DNA from: Gemmatimonadota bacterium
GTDB lineage: Bacteria > Gemmatimonadota > Gemmatimonadetes > Gemmatimonadales > JACORV01
Assembly (NCBI GenBank): GCA_003157095.1
Contig: PMIK01000197.1
Coordinates: forward strand, 10,048-42,346
Reading direction: 5' to 3'
DNA length: 32,299 nucleotides
Below, piece by piece: positions 8,863-16,150 of the stretch. The stretch's first letter is position 1. Every line of letters begins with the position of its first letter. The notes under the pieces are model-generated. The model was not told where the DNA came from and did no database searches. It worked only from the letters and a program-made list of their open reading frames with translations. The position numbers were made by a program, and so were the translations under genes.

Positions 8863-10820
8863 CCGCCGCCCTCCTGGCGCTGCAACAGGCGCCCGGCCCG
8901 CCGGGGCTGATGCGGGCCGAATCGCTGCTGGCGGCTGGACAGCTGCGCTCCGCGCGCACCCTCACCGAGGCACTGGCACAGCAACGCCCCGACGATCCCG
9001 CGATACTGACCCTGCTGGGCAGGATTTGGCTCGAGTGGCCCGTGTTCGGTCGCTGGAGGGCCGACTCGCTTCTCACACGCGCCGGTGCTCTCGACCCTGA
9101 GAACCCGGAGCCCTTCTACTACCTCGGGCAGGTCGGCCTCAAGCTGCGCGGCGACGACGGCGAGATGGTCGCACGTCGCGGACTCGAGCGCGTGCTCGCG
9201 CTGGACCCGAAGTACCGGGACGCGTGGTCTCTGTGGACGACGCTGTATCGCGGCGGTGCCGAGCGTACGGCGGCCGTGGACGCCCTCGCACGCCATGCCG
9301 GCAATCCGACCGCGGACCTGTGGCGCGCCGGACTCCTGGTGGAGCTGGGCCGGCACGCCGAAGCCGAATCGCTCTTCGCCGCGCTGGCGCGCGCATTCCC
9401 CAACGACCCGGCGCCCCGGGCCTGGCTCGCCCGCTCCCTGTTCGAACGGGGCCGCAGCGGAGAGGCCGCCGCGATGTATGAGGAGGCCCTGACGCACGCG
9501 GAGGCCGACACCGGCGAGGTATTGTGGCATCAGGTGCGTAGCATCGCGTCGCCCGAGGAGCGGGCAGCGTACCTGCGGGCGGGGCCGGCAGAGAGGGAAG
9601 CATTCCTGCGGCTCTTCTGGGCGAAGCGCAACCCCGACCTCCGGCAGCACGTCAACCCGCGCATCAGCGAACACTTCACGAGGCTGGCGGAGGCGCGGCG
9701 CGTCTTCGCCCTGCTGCATCCCCAGTCCCGCTACTTCCACTCGCGCGCATGGCGCACGGTTCGCAGCGGCCCTGCGGCGCTGCTGGAGGTGGACCTGGAT
9801 GGGGTCAGGGCCGGCGTCGCGGAAACGCGCCAGGCTCGGGTCGCTGACGAGCAGGTCGCGGCGGGGCTGGTGTCGCGTCTCGACGACGTGGGCGACGAGT
9901 CGCTCAACCTCGAAGACGGCCTCGACGACCGTGGCCGGATCCTGGTGCGCTACGGAAGCCCAAGCGAGCGGTTCGTCTGGGGCACCGACGCGGAGACCTG
10001 GCGCTACGATCTCCCCGAGGGACAACTCGAGGTCACGTTCGCCCGGCGCACGGGCGCCGATGGCGGTGGTGACCAGGTCGTCACGCCGGTGGTGGCCGGT
10101 GAAGCCGAGGCGGCCCGGCACCTGCTGCAAACCGATCGTCCCGGCCTCGACGCGAACCTTCAGTTCGCCTTCTGGCCCGCCGAGTTCCGGCGCGACGCGG
10201 GACCCGCCACCGAAGTCGTGTTGTTTGCGGATCGCGTCAGCGCGACGGCGGCGCTGTACGACGCGGCCGGGCGTGAAGCCGCGCGCGACTCCGCCACCGG
10301 TCGCGCGCTCCACCTGGCGGCGCCTCCGGGCCGGTACGTGCTCGCGCTCGACGCCGAGCGCGACCGGAAACTCGGTCGCTTCCGGGGCTCCATCCCGGTG
10401 ACGCGCTTTGCCGCCGACTCGCTCGCCGTCTCAAGTCTCCTGATCTCGCCCGGCGAGGTGCCGCCGTCGCGCCCGCTGCTCGAAGCCGCCGCCCCACCCG
10501 CGCTGCAGCTCCCGGCCGAGCGGGCACTTCGGCTCTACGCGGAGGTGTATGGGCTCGGCATGGATTCCGGGACAACGCGCTACGACGCGGTGTACCGGTT
10601 TGCGCGAGCCCGGGGCGGGTTGCTCGGCTTTCTCTCGCGTGCCCGCGTGACCAGCGTCGCGTTCCGCCGCGTGCAGGCCGCGACCGATCCCGCGGTCGAA
10701 ACCCTGGTCATAGATCCCGGTCGCCTGCCGCGCGGTCACTATGTCCTCACCCTCGAGGTGCGCGACGCGGTGCGCGGCACCAGTGCCGCAAGCGCGACGC
10801 TCGAGTTCGACCTTCGTTAG
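8850..10820 (+). CDS. Exported TPR and GWxTD-domain protein
   Basis: The N-terminal half has several TPR-like helical repeats (about residues 1-220 counted from ATG 8910). A GWxTD-type domain follows, with FLRLFWAKRNPDL near residue 230 and LDDRGRILVRYGSPSE near residue 338. The name-giving GWxTD is degenerate here (LDDRG). The C-terminal part is probably beta-rich and unassigned. GWxTD proteins are common in Gemmatimonadota, Bacteroidota and relatives, and their function is unknown. The first ATG is 8910, but the in-frame codons just upstream (8850-8909) read as a perfect signal peptide (LALAAALLALQQAPG), with no ATG, GTG or TTG. ACG 8850 sits 7 nt after a GAGG (8839-8842). I therefore give 8850 as the likely start; 8910 is the conservative one. 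Confidence 0.72.
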   Translation, partial: TLALAAALLALQQAPGPPGLMRAESLLAAGQLRSARTLTEALAQQRPDDPAILTLLGRIWLEWPVFGRWRADSLLTRAGALDPENPEPFYYLGQVGLKLRGDDGEMVARRGLERVLALDPKYRDAWSLWTTLYRGGAERTAAVDALARHAGNPTADLWRAGLLVELGRHAEAESLFAALARAFPNDPAPRAWLARSLFERGRSGEAAAMYEEALTHAEADTGEVLWHQVRSIASPEERAAYLRAGPAEREAFLRLFWAKRNPDLRQHVNPRISEHFTRLAEARRVFALLHPQSRYFHSRAWRTVRSGPAALLEVDLDGVRAGVAETRQARVADEQVAAGLVSRLDDVGDESLNLEDGLDDRGRILVRYGSPSERFVWGTDAETWRYDLPEGQLEVTFARRTGADGGGDQVVTPVVAGEAEAARHLLQTDRPGLDANLQFAFWPAEFRRDAGPATEVVLFADRVSATAALYDAAGREAARDSATGRALHLAAPPGRYVLALDAERDRKLGRFRGSIPVTRFAADSLAVSSLLISPGEVPPSRPLLEAAAPPALQLPAERALRLYAEVYGLGMDSGTTRYDAVYRFARARGGLLGFLSRARVTSVAFRRVQAATDPAVETLVIDPGRLPRGHYVLTLEVRDAVRGTSAASATLEFDLR

Positions 10821-10869
10821 CGCTCTTGTCCGGCGCGCCCGCTCGCTTCAAATTGGGGCGGTCGCCACA

Positions 10870-11820
10870 ATGATCATCAACCTCATCCCCGAGTTCCTCG
10901 CCGTTCACGCGTCCTCCGCGCGCGAGGCCGCCTATCGCGCCTACCTCGCGCGCCACTGGCCGGTGCTCGAGGCGTATTGGCACAACTACGTGCTCGACCT
11001 GGACTCACCGCATACCGGGGAGGTCGTCGCCCGCGCGCTCGCTGCCGACCGCGACGACCTGCGGCGCTTGATGGCGTCGGTGGATCTCGAGCGGATGGCC
11101 GCCGACGGTCTCGATCGCGCCGCGACGGTGCTCGAACTGGATCAGGAGGTGGACGTCTACCTCACGGTGGGAGTAGGCGCGGCGAACGCCGCGGAACTGG
11201 TCGTCGGGGGACGCGGGGTGGTCATCGTGTGCGTCGAGCACTTCACCGGCCAGCCCAACCCTGACACCTACGGCCTCGGCCTGTCGCCACAGTTGATCCC
11301 GCTGTGGATCGCACACGAAGTCGCGCACACCGTGCGCTACACGTCCGCGACCAGCCGCTCCGAGCTGAAACGGCTCGTGGTGGAGGCGGGGGGCGCGTAT
11401 GACTACTGGAACACGGGAAGCCGCGCGACGCTGCGCGAGCTGCTGCTCAACGAAGGGGTTGCCGTCCACGTGGCGCGGGCCGCGGCCCCCGGCTTCGCGG
11501 ACGAAGAGTACTTCGGTTTCACCCGCCGCCAGTATCGCCGGATGCGGGAGCTCGAGTCGTTCTTGTTCAGAGCGGTGGAGCCCGACCTCGATCACACCGG
11601 CCTCGGCCTGCGGCTGCGCTTCCTGAGCGGGGGCATGAGCCCGGCGGCGCGCCTGGTCCGGGGCCGGGTGCTGCCGGAGCGCTCCGGCTACTACATCGGC
11701 GCACGCATGGCCGAGCCGCTGGTGGCAGAGCGCGGGCTCGCGTCGGCCGCGCGCGCGCCGGCCGCGGACTTCGAGGCCGCGGCCACCCGCCAGTCCGCCG
11801 GCCGGGCGGTGGGCGCGTGA
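10870..11820 (+). CDS. Putative zinc metallopeptidase (HExxH)
   Basis: This protein of 316 residues carries an HExxH zinc-binding helix, HEVAH at 149-153. It also has a downstream glutamate in LLNEGVAVHVAR (E195), placed 42 residues later as in gluzincin-type metalloproteases. The surrounding pattern (IAHEVAHTVRYT, then NEGVAVH) resembles the predicted Zn-dependent protease family DUF2268, but I am not certain of the family. No signal peptide or membrane segment is visible, so it is probably cytoplasmic. I chose ATG 10870 because a GGGGCGG lies about 9 nt upstream and the protein from there starts with a clean helix; the open frame before it runs into the preceding gene. The stop overlaps the next start as GTGA. 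Confidence 0.7.
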   Translation: MIINLIPEFLAVHASSAREAAYRAYLARHWPVLEAYWHNYVLDLDSPHTGEVVARALAADRDDLRRLMASVDLERMAADGLDRAATVLELDQEVDVYLTVGVGAANAAELVVGGRGVVIVCVEHFTGQPNPDTYGLGLSPQLIPLWIAHEVAHTVRYTSATSRSELKRLVVEAGGAYDYWNTGSRATLRELLLNEGVAVHVARAAAPGFADEEYFGFTRRQYRRMRELESFLFRAVEPDLDHTGLGLRLRFLSGGMSPAARLVRGRVLPERSGYYIGARMAEPLVAERGLASAARAPAADFEAAATRQSAGRAVGA

Positions 11821-12017
11821 GCCTCCCGCCGAGTGAGCGGCGCGTCAACCGAGAGCTGCGGGAAGTGCTTGACGAGTTGGTCGAGCACGTGCGCTACGTC
11901 GCGCGTAACGTGCAGACCCTGAGCAAGCAGGACATGGAGTACGCCGAGGAGCGGCTCGAGTGGCTGGCCGATGAAGTGTGGCGCGCCGCGACCGATGCGT
12001 CGGAGTCGCGCGGCTAG
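11817..12017 (+). CDS. Small charged helical protein, unknown function
   Basis: The product is 66 residues, highly charged and predicted to be almost entirely alpha-helical, with a heptad-like spacing of hydrophobic residues (LREVLDELVEHVRYVARNVQ). I do not recognise a family. Its GTG start overlaps the metallopeptidase stop as GTGA, and the reading frame fills the space exactly up to the yidC stop. This argues for a real, coupled gene rather than noise. Its TAG stop (12015-12017) and the yidC TAG on the other strand (12016-12014) share the palindrome CTAG. A partner or regulator of the metallopeptidase is only a guess from position. Confidence 0.55.
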   Translation: MSLPPSERRVNRELREVLDELVEHVRYVARNVQTLSKQDMEYAEERLEWLADEVWRAATDASESRG

Positions 12018-13672
12018 GAGACCGGACCCTTCCGGCGCGCCGTTTCCCGCAAGCGGGCCTTGTTGATCATGTACTGCTGCGGGAGGCTCACCAGGTTCGA
12101 CACCGCGTAGTAGAGATTCAGCCCCGAAGCGAAGTTCAGGAACAGCACCGTCATCATGATCGGCATCACGGTCGTCATCATCTTGGCCTGCGGGTTGGGT
12201 GGCATCCCCATCTGCCCGAGCTTCGACAGCGCCCACATGGACCCGCCCATTACCAGCGGGATCACGTAAGTCGGATCCCGCAGCGACAGGTCGGGCAGCC
12301 ACAGGAACGACACGCCGCGGAACGCGATCGTGTTGGCGAAGACGAAGAACAGCGCCAGTAGGATCGGGAACGGCACCAACATCGGCAGACAGCTGCCGAA
12401 CGGGTTCACCTTGTGCTCGCGGTACAGCTTCATCATCTCCTGTTGCAACCGCTGCGGGTCATCCTTGTGCCGCGTCTGAATGTCCTTCATGTGCGGCTGG
12501 ATAGCCTGCATCGCCACCGAACTCATCATCGCCTTCTGGTTCAGCGGCCACAGCGCCAGCCGTATCGCGATGCCGAACAGGATCAACACCCACCCATAGG
12601 CGAGCGACAGCCGCTGGTGCATCCACAGCAGCAACTGCGTGATCCACACCGCGACCGGCATCACGATGGGTTTGAAGATCCAGCCGTACGGGGAGGCCTT
12701 GTCGAGCCCGCGGCCCAGACGCCTGAGCTGGCGGTATTCCTGCGGTCCGAGATAGAGGCTGTAGCGGAACCGCCCATCCGGCCCGACCGGCAGCGTCACC
12801 CACATTTCCGCCGTGACCTCGTAGCGGCCGGTGCGCGGACCGCCCGTGGCTACGGCGCCACCGAAGGCGGGCTGCGTGCTGTCGGGCGACAGCAGCGCAC
12901 CGATGAAGTACTTGGATTTTACGGCGACCCAGTCGAACGGCCCGTCGAGCGTCTGCGTCTCTCCAGGCTTGAGCTTGGAGAAGGCGAGGCTCACCGGCAC
13001 GGTGCGGCGGCCGACCACCGCGTAGGCGCGGTAGTTGCCGGCGCTGTCCGCCTCGACGTTGGCGAGCCCCGACCCCAGCCCCACCAGGAGCAGCGCCCCC
13101 CGGCCGCCGAGGCCGCCCACCTCGCCTGAAACGTCGAGCAGGTACTCCGCTCCGGCCCGCGGCATGACCGACAGCTGCACGTCCAACTCGCCCGCGTGGC
13201 CGCGGAAGGTGGCCCCCTGGGACGAGCGCTCCAACGCGAACGGCACGCTGTCGAGCGCGATCGTGTCACGCCCCACCACCAGCCGCTCGGCAAGCATCCG
13301 GTCCCCGGGGCGTAGCAGCTCCGCCAGCTTGCCCTTGGAAGAGCTGGCGTACGACCGGTACCCCGTGAACTCTGCGCCCTGGAGCGCGGCCCCCAGCGTG
13401 GTCAGCGTGTACCGGGCTCCTGGGGTGGTGACTGTCAGGGTCTCGGCGGGAATCGTGGTCCCAGCGGCGGCGCTCGCGCGGCGGACGCCGTCCGGTGCGC
13501 GCCCCGGCGCCGGGGTCGCGGTCGCTCGCGCCGCCGTGTCGGCCGGGACACGGGCCGCGCGCGTGGTGTCGGCCAGAGACGCCACAGGACGGCGCGCCGG
13601 CTTGAAGAAGAGCGACGGCACCATCGCCACCGCGATCATCAGGAGAATGGCCACTACGAGTCGCCGTTCCAT
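12014..13672 (-). CDS. yidC: Membrane protein insertase YidC
   Basis: YidC inserts proteins into the inner membrane alone or with SecYEG. The 552-residue product has the Gram-negative layout: an N-terminal membrane anchor (residues 4-22), a Pro/Ala-rich linker, a large periplasmic domain (to about residue 320), then the conserved five-helix insertase core. The core shows the WMHQRLSLAYGWVLILFGIA helix with the functional Arg shortly after, the charged coiled-coil loop HMKDIQTRHKDDPQRLQQE, and NPFGSCLPMLVPFPILLALF. The C-terminus ends in a short basic tail. The start ATG at 13672 lies 3 nt after the yidD stop. It is the last gene of the rpmH-rnpA-yidD-yidC cluster; jag and mnmE, frequent next genes elsewhere, are missing. 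Confidence 0.97.
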   Translation of the reverse strand: MERRLVVAILLMIAVAMVPSLFFKPARRPVASLADTTRAARVPADTAARATATPAPGRAPDGVRRASAAAGTTIPAETLTVTTPGARYTLTTLGAALQGAEFTGYRSYASSSKGKLAELLRPGDRMLAERLVVGRDTIALDSVPFALERSSQGATFRGHAGELDVQLSVMPRAGAEYLLDVSGEVGGLGGRGALLLVGLGSGLANVEADSAGNYRAYAVVGRRTVPVSLAFSKLKPGETQTLDGPFDWVAVKSKYFIGALLSPDSTQPAFGGAVATGGPRTGRYEVTAEMWVTLPVGPDGRFRYSLYLGPQEYRQLRRLGRGLDKASPYGWIFKPIVMPVAVWITQLLLWMHQRLSLAYGWVLILFGIAIRLALWPLNQKAMMSSVAMQAIQPHMKDIQTRHKDDPQRLQQEMMKLYREHKVNPFGSCLPMLVPFPILLALFFVFANTIAFRGVSFLWLPDLSLRDPTYVIPLVMGGSMWALSKLGQMGMPPNPQAKMMTTVMPIMMTVLFLNFASGLNLYYAVSNLVSLPQQYMINKARLRETARRKGPVS

Positions 13673-13675
13673 GGG

Positions 13676-13894
13676 TCAGGGCACCGGGTCGTAGCCGCCG
13701 CGGGCGAAGGGGTGGCAGCGCAGAATGCGCTTCATGCCCATCCATCCGCCGTGCATCGCGCCGTAGCGCTCGACAGCCTCGAGGGTATACGCCGAGCAGG
13801 TCGGCTGGTAGCGACACGCCGACGGCAGCAGCGGCGAGAGCGTCACTTGGTAGCCGCGGATCATCAGGACGGCGACGCGGGCGAAGATGGACAC
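13676..13894 (-). CDS. yidD: Membrane protein insertion efficiency factor YidD
   Basis: YidD is a small membrane-associated protein that improves YidC-dependent insertion. The 72 residues match the family closely: an N-terminal amphipathic helix with [13 protein letters not shown], the conserved Cys residues of [14 protein letters not shown], then [20 protein letters not shown] chose GTG 13894 because it keeps the conserved N-terminal helix ([11 protein letters not shown]). It overlaps rnpA by 31 bp. The alternative ATG at 13864 gives a 62-residue protein and overlaps the rnpA stop as TGATG, a common coupling arrangement, so it remains possible. Confidence 0.94.
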   Translation of the reverse strand: MSIFARVAVLMIRGYQVTLSPLLPSACRYQPTCSAYTLEAVERYGAMHGGWMGMKRILRCHPFARGGYDPVP

Positions 13895-14223
13895 AAGGCC
13901 CCTACGATTTCTCCGCGCAAACGGTCGAACTTCGCGTCGTACGCGACCGCCCGAGATCGAACCGCCACGTCGGCAGGCTCAGGCAATACCGGCAGTACCG
14001 ACCGGCGGCAAATCTCCCGGAGCCGCCGGCGCAGCCGGTTGCGCTCAGGTGCGGTATGCCCGTGTCGCGCCACGATCACCGCCAGGCGTGAATGCTCAAG
14101 AGGGGAAGGCCGAATGAACAGATCGAGATGATCCGTTCGGCGGCGCTTCCCCTCGGTCATCAGCGCGCGGAGTTCCGCCGCGCGCCCAATCCGGAACGAC
14201 TTCGGCAGTCGCTCTGCCGTCAA
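13864..14223 (-). CDS. rnpA: Ribonuclease P protein component
   Basis: RnpA is the protein subunit that joins the RNase P RNA to process tRNA 5' ends. The 119 residues show the family's pattern: [17 protein letters not shown] at the start, a central beta-strand ([21 protein letters not shown]) with the RNA-binding RNR motif in [12 protein letters not shown], and a final [11 protein letters not shown] strand. The start is TTG 14223, which gives the usual short basic N-terminus and overlaps the rpmH stop as TTGA. A GGGGCGG lies just before it. Its RNA partner rnpB is only about 6 kb away on the same strand. Confidence 0.94.
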   Translation of the reverse strand: MTAERLPKSFRIGRAAELRALMTEGKRRRTDHLDLFIRPSPLEHSRLAVIVARHGHTAPERNRLRRRLREICRRSVLPVLPEPADVAVRSRAVAYDAKFDRLRGEIVGALCPSSPASPS

Positions 14224-14381
14224 CCGCCCCGGTGCTTGGACGGTATCCTGACAGTCAGGAGCTTACGCCCCTTCTTGCGCCGGCTCGACAGCACGGCCCG
14301 GCCCCAGCGCGTCTTCATGCGGTGGCGGAAGCCGTGCTTGTTCAGGCGTTTACGGTTGTGCGGATGATACGTTGGTCCCAC
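14220..14381 (-). CDS. rpmH: 50S ribosomal protein L34
   Basis: The 53-residue basic protein is unmistakably ribosomal protein L34: [20 protein letters not shown] followed by [17 protein letters not shown]. It has a short C-terminal extension (RIPSKHRGG) beyond the usual 44-46 residues. The start is GTG 14381, preceded by a strong GGAGG Shine-Dalgarno with an 8-nt spacer. It is the first gene of the leftward rpmH-rnpA-yidD-yidC unit and is transcribed divergently from dnaA. Its stop overlaps the rnpA start by 4 nt. Confidence 0.96.
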   Translation of the reverse strand: MGPTYHPHNRKRLNKHGFRHRMKTRWGRAVLSSRRKKGRKLLTVRIPSKHRGG

Positions 14382-14406
14382 TGGTCTAGCCTCCGGAAAG
14401 CCGCGA

Positions 14407-14436
14407 AACGTACACGCGCCCGGCGCCGCCGGTCAA
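14407..14436 (-). promoter_or_regulatory. rpmH promoter candidate
   Basis: Reading leftward, TTGACC (14436-14431) is a near-consensus -35 box, and TACGTT (14412-14407) is a plausible -10 box after an 18-bp spacer. Transcription would begin near 14400, about 20 nt before the rpmH GTG and just upstream of its GGAGG. The same -10 hexamer is used by the candidate dnaA promoter on the other strand. Confidence 0.5.
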
Positions 14437-14438
14437 GG

Positions 14439-14467
14439 TTGACTTTTCAACATTCGAGGCATACGTT
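14439..14467 (+). promoter_or_regulatory. dnaA promoter candidate
   Basis: TTGACT (14439-14444) matches the -35 consensus at five of six positions. TACGTT (14462-14467) follows after a 17-bp spacer. Transcription would start near 14474, leaving about 40 nt before the dnaA ATG. The -35 box overlaps two short inverted repeats, GTCAA-GG-TTGAC (14432-14443) and GTTGA-CTTT-TCAAC (14438-14451). Confidence 0.5.
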
Positions 14468-14513
14468 CGGTCGCCCTTGAAGCACCTACCCGCCTGACCC
14501 CGACCTTGCGTTG

Positions 14514-15911
14514 ATGGAGCTGTCCGTAAAGGAAACCTGGAACCGCCTCCTCGACCAGGCTCGTGGCCGCTTGCCGGAACCCACGATTCGATCCTGGCTG
14601 GAGCCGGTTGAGCCGATCGGCCTCGAGAACGGCACCTTGGTTCTCGCGGCGCCCGACGAGTTTGCCGCGGACTGGAACAAGTCCAACTACGCCGCGTTGC
14701 TGTCCGACCTCTCGACGCAGGTCGTCGGCCGGCGCCTGGAGATGTCGTTCCGGGTGATGGAAGAGCGCTCGCGGCGCCCACAGATGGACTTCTTCGTCGC
14801 GTCGCCGGCCTCCGCGGCCGGTGCCACGCCCGTAAAGGCGCCCGCCTGGTCGATGCCGCTGAACGAGCGGTACGCCTTCGGGACGTTCGTGATCGGCAAG
14901 TCCAACGAGCTCGCGGCCGCCGCGGCGCACGCCGTCGCGGAGGCTCCCGGCAAGGCGTACAACCCCCTCTTCATCTACGGCGCCACGGGCCTGGGCAAGA
15001 CGCATCTGATGCAGGCCATCGCCCACGCCGTGCTCGAGCGCTCGCCGCAGACCAGGGCCGTGTATATGAGTGGCGAGCAGTTCACCAACGAGGTGATCGA
15101 GCACATCCACGGGCAGAAGATGCCGGAGTTCCGGCGCCGCTACCGGAACGACCTGGATCTGCTCCTGCTGGACGACGTGCACTTCCTGGAACGGAAGGAA
15201 TCCACCCAGGAGGAGTTCTTCCACACCTTCAACGCGCTGTACGAGGCCGGCAAGCAGATCGTCCTGACGAGCGACCGCTCGCCCAAGGAGTTGCCGGGCC
15301 TCGAGGTCCGGCTCGTGTCCCGGTTCGACTGGGGCATGGTCGCGGACATCGGCCAGCCCGACCTCGAGCACCGCACGGCCATCCTGCGCAAGAAGGCAGA
15401 GCAGGACCACCTCGAGCTGACGATCCCGGATGACGTGCTCCAATTCATCGCCGAGCACGTCCGCAGCTCGGTGCGCGAGCTCGAGGGCTGCATTATCAAG
15501 CTGCTGCTCTTCGCCTCCCTGAAGCATAGGGAGATCACCATCGAGCTGGCCCGTGACGCTCTGTCGGACAAGATCAGGCCGGCGGAGGAAGCCGGCGCCG
15601 ACGCGGTGGGCCGGCGCGGCGGCCCTTCCATCGATCGCGTACAGGAAGTCGTCGCCCGGCGGTGGGGTGTTACGCCCGAGGGCCTGCGCTCGAAGGCGCG
15701 CACCAAGCGCCTGACCGTGCCGCGCCAGGTCGCCATGTACCTGGCCCGCGACATGCTCGGCATGCAATTGGTGGAGATCGGACAGGCCTTCGGCGGACGG
15801 GACCACTCGACAGTGATTCACAGTCTCGACAAGGTGTCCAGACAACTGGCCCGCGATCACAGCTTCCGCGATCGAGTGACTCAGGCGCGGACCGAGTTGT
15901 CCGCAGTTTAG
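14514..15911 (+). CDS. dnaA: Chromosomal replication initiator protein DnaA
   Basis: DnaA binds origin boxes, oligomerises with ATP and melts the origin. All four domains are present in 465 residues: domain I at about 1-85 (ETWNRLLDQARGRLPEPTIR), a short domain II linker, then the AAA+ domain with Walker A GATGLGKT at 156-163 and Walker B around D220-D221. The arginine-finger region follows (GLEVRLVSRFDWG). The DNA-binding domain IV has the DnaA signature GGRDHSTVIHS near residues 425-436. I chose ATG 14514; TTG 14511 is directly before it. No clear Shine-Dalgarno precedes the start. It is divergent from rpmH, the classic arrangement. Confidence 0.98.
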   Translation: MELSVKETWNRLLDQARGRLPEPTIRSWLEPVEPIGLENGTLVLAAPDEFAADWNKSNYAALLSDLSTQVVGRRLEMSFRVMEERSRRPQMDFFVASPASAAGATPVKAPAWSMPLNERYAFGTFVIGKSNELAAAAAHAVAEAPGKAYNPLFIYGATGLGKTHLMQAIAHAVLERSPQTRAVYMSGEQFTNEVIEHIHGQKMPEFRRRYRNDLDLLLLDDVHFLERKESTQEEFFHTFNALYEAGKQIVLTSDRSPKELPGLEVRLVSRFDWGMVADIGQPDLEHRTAILRKKAEQDHLELTIPDDVLQFIAEHVRSSVRELEGCIIKLLLFASLKHREITIELARDALSDKIRPAEEAGADAVGRRGGPSIDRVQEVVARRWGVTPEGLRSKARTKRLTVPRQVAMYLARDMLGMQLVEIGQAFGGRDHSTVIHSLDKVSRQLARDHSFRDRVTQARTELSAV

Positions 15912-16130
15912 ACGTTGGTAAGTCGCCGGAAATGTTGGGTCGGTGTTGGCTGATGTGGATGGCGTGGACGCATTTCAACGGACCAGTAAGGCTTCCACAT
16001 AACGGGGCGCGACGGCACCGCGCCAAGCCACTGGTACCACGTGCTCTAGCGCCGGAGCAAACAGTTCCACATGCTCTACGGTTACTACTAGTCTTTTCTT
16101 ATATGGTTTGGTAGTAGGCTGTACGACTCG
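15912..16130. other. oriC: Candidate replication origin (dnaA-dnaN gap)
   Basis: This non-coding gap holds several DnaA-box-like sequences. On the left they read in reverse orientation: CGTTGGTAA (15913), TGTTGGGTC (15933), TGTTGGCTG (15944), TGTGGATGG (15954, the best, with an intact TGTGGAT) and CGTGGACGC (15963), spaced about 20, 11, 10 and 9 bp. On the right they read forward: GCTTCCACA (15991), GGTACCACG (16033) and AGTTCCACA (16063), spaced 42 and 30 bp. After the last comes CTACTA (16085-16090), like the complement of DnaA-trio triplets, and an AT-rich stretch to 16107. TAGTAG (16112-16117) closes an inverted repeat. This order resembles the B. subtilis-type unwinding module, but most boxes are degenerate and origin function is an inference. 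Confidence 0.55.
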
Positions 16131-16150
16131 CATCCAATGAGGATTGGATG
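16131..16150 (+). promoter_or_regulatory. Hairpin over dnaN ribosome binding site and start
   Basis: CATCCAAT (16131-16138) and ATTGGATG (16143-16150) form a perfect 8-bp inverted repeat. The 4-nt loop GAGG is the only Shine-Dalgarno of dnaN, and the dnaN ATG (16148-16150) is the end of the right arm. In RNA the start codon would be paired and the ribosome site exposed in a tetraloop. The same symmetry in DNA could be a protein-binding site. Confidence 0.6.

Noticed and set aside
10827-10855. Promoter before the metallopeptidase (TTGTCC, 17 bp, CAAATT)
   Set aside because: The -10 match is only three of six, and it would place the ribosome site before the transcript start.
14433-15860. 475-residue minus-strand frame over dnaA
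   Set aside because: It is antisense to the whole of DnaA and shows no motif.
15662-16114. 150-residue frame from the dnaA 3' end into the origin gap
   Set aside because: It starts out of frame within dnaA, and the gap portion has origin-like motifs rather than coding character.
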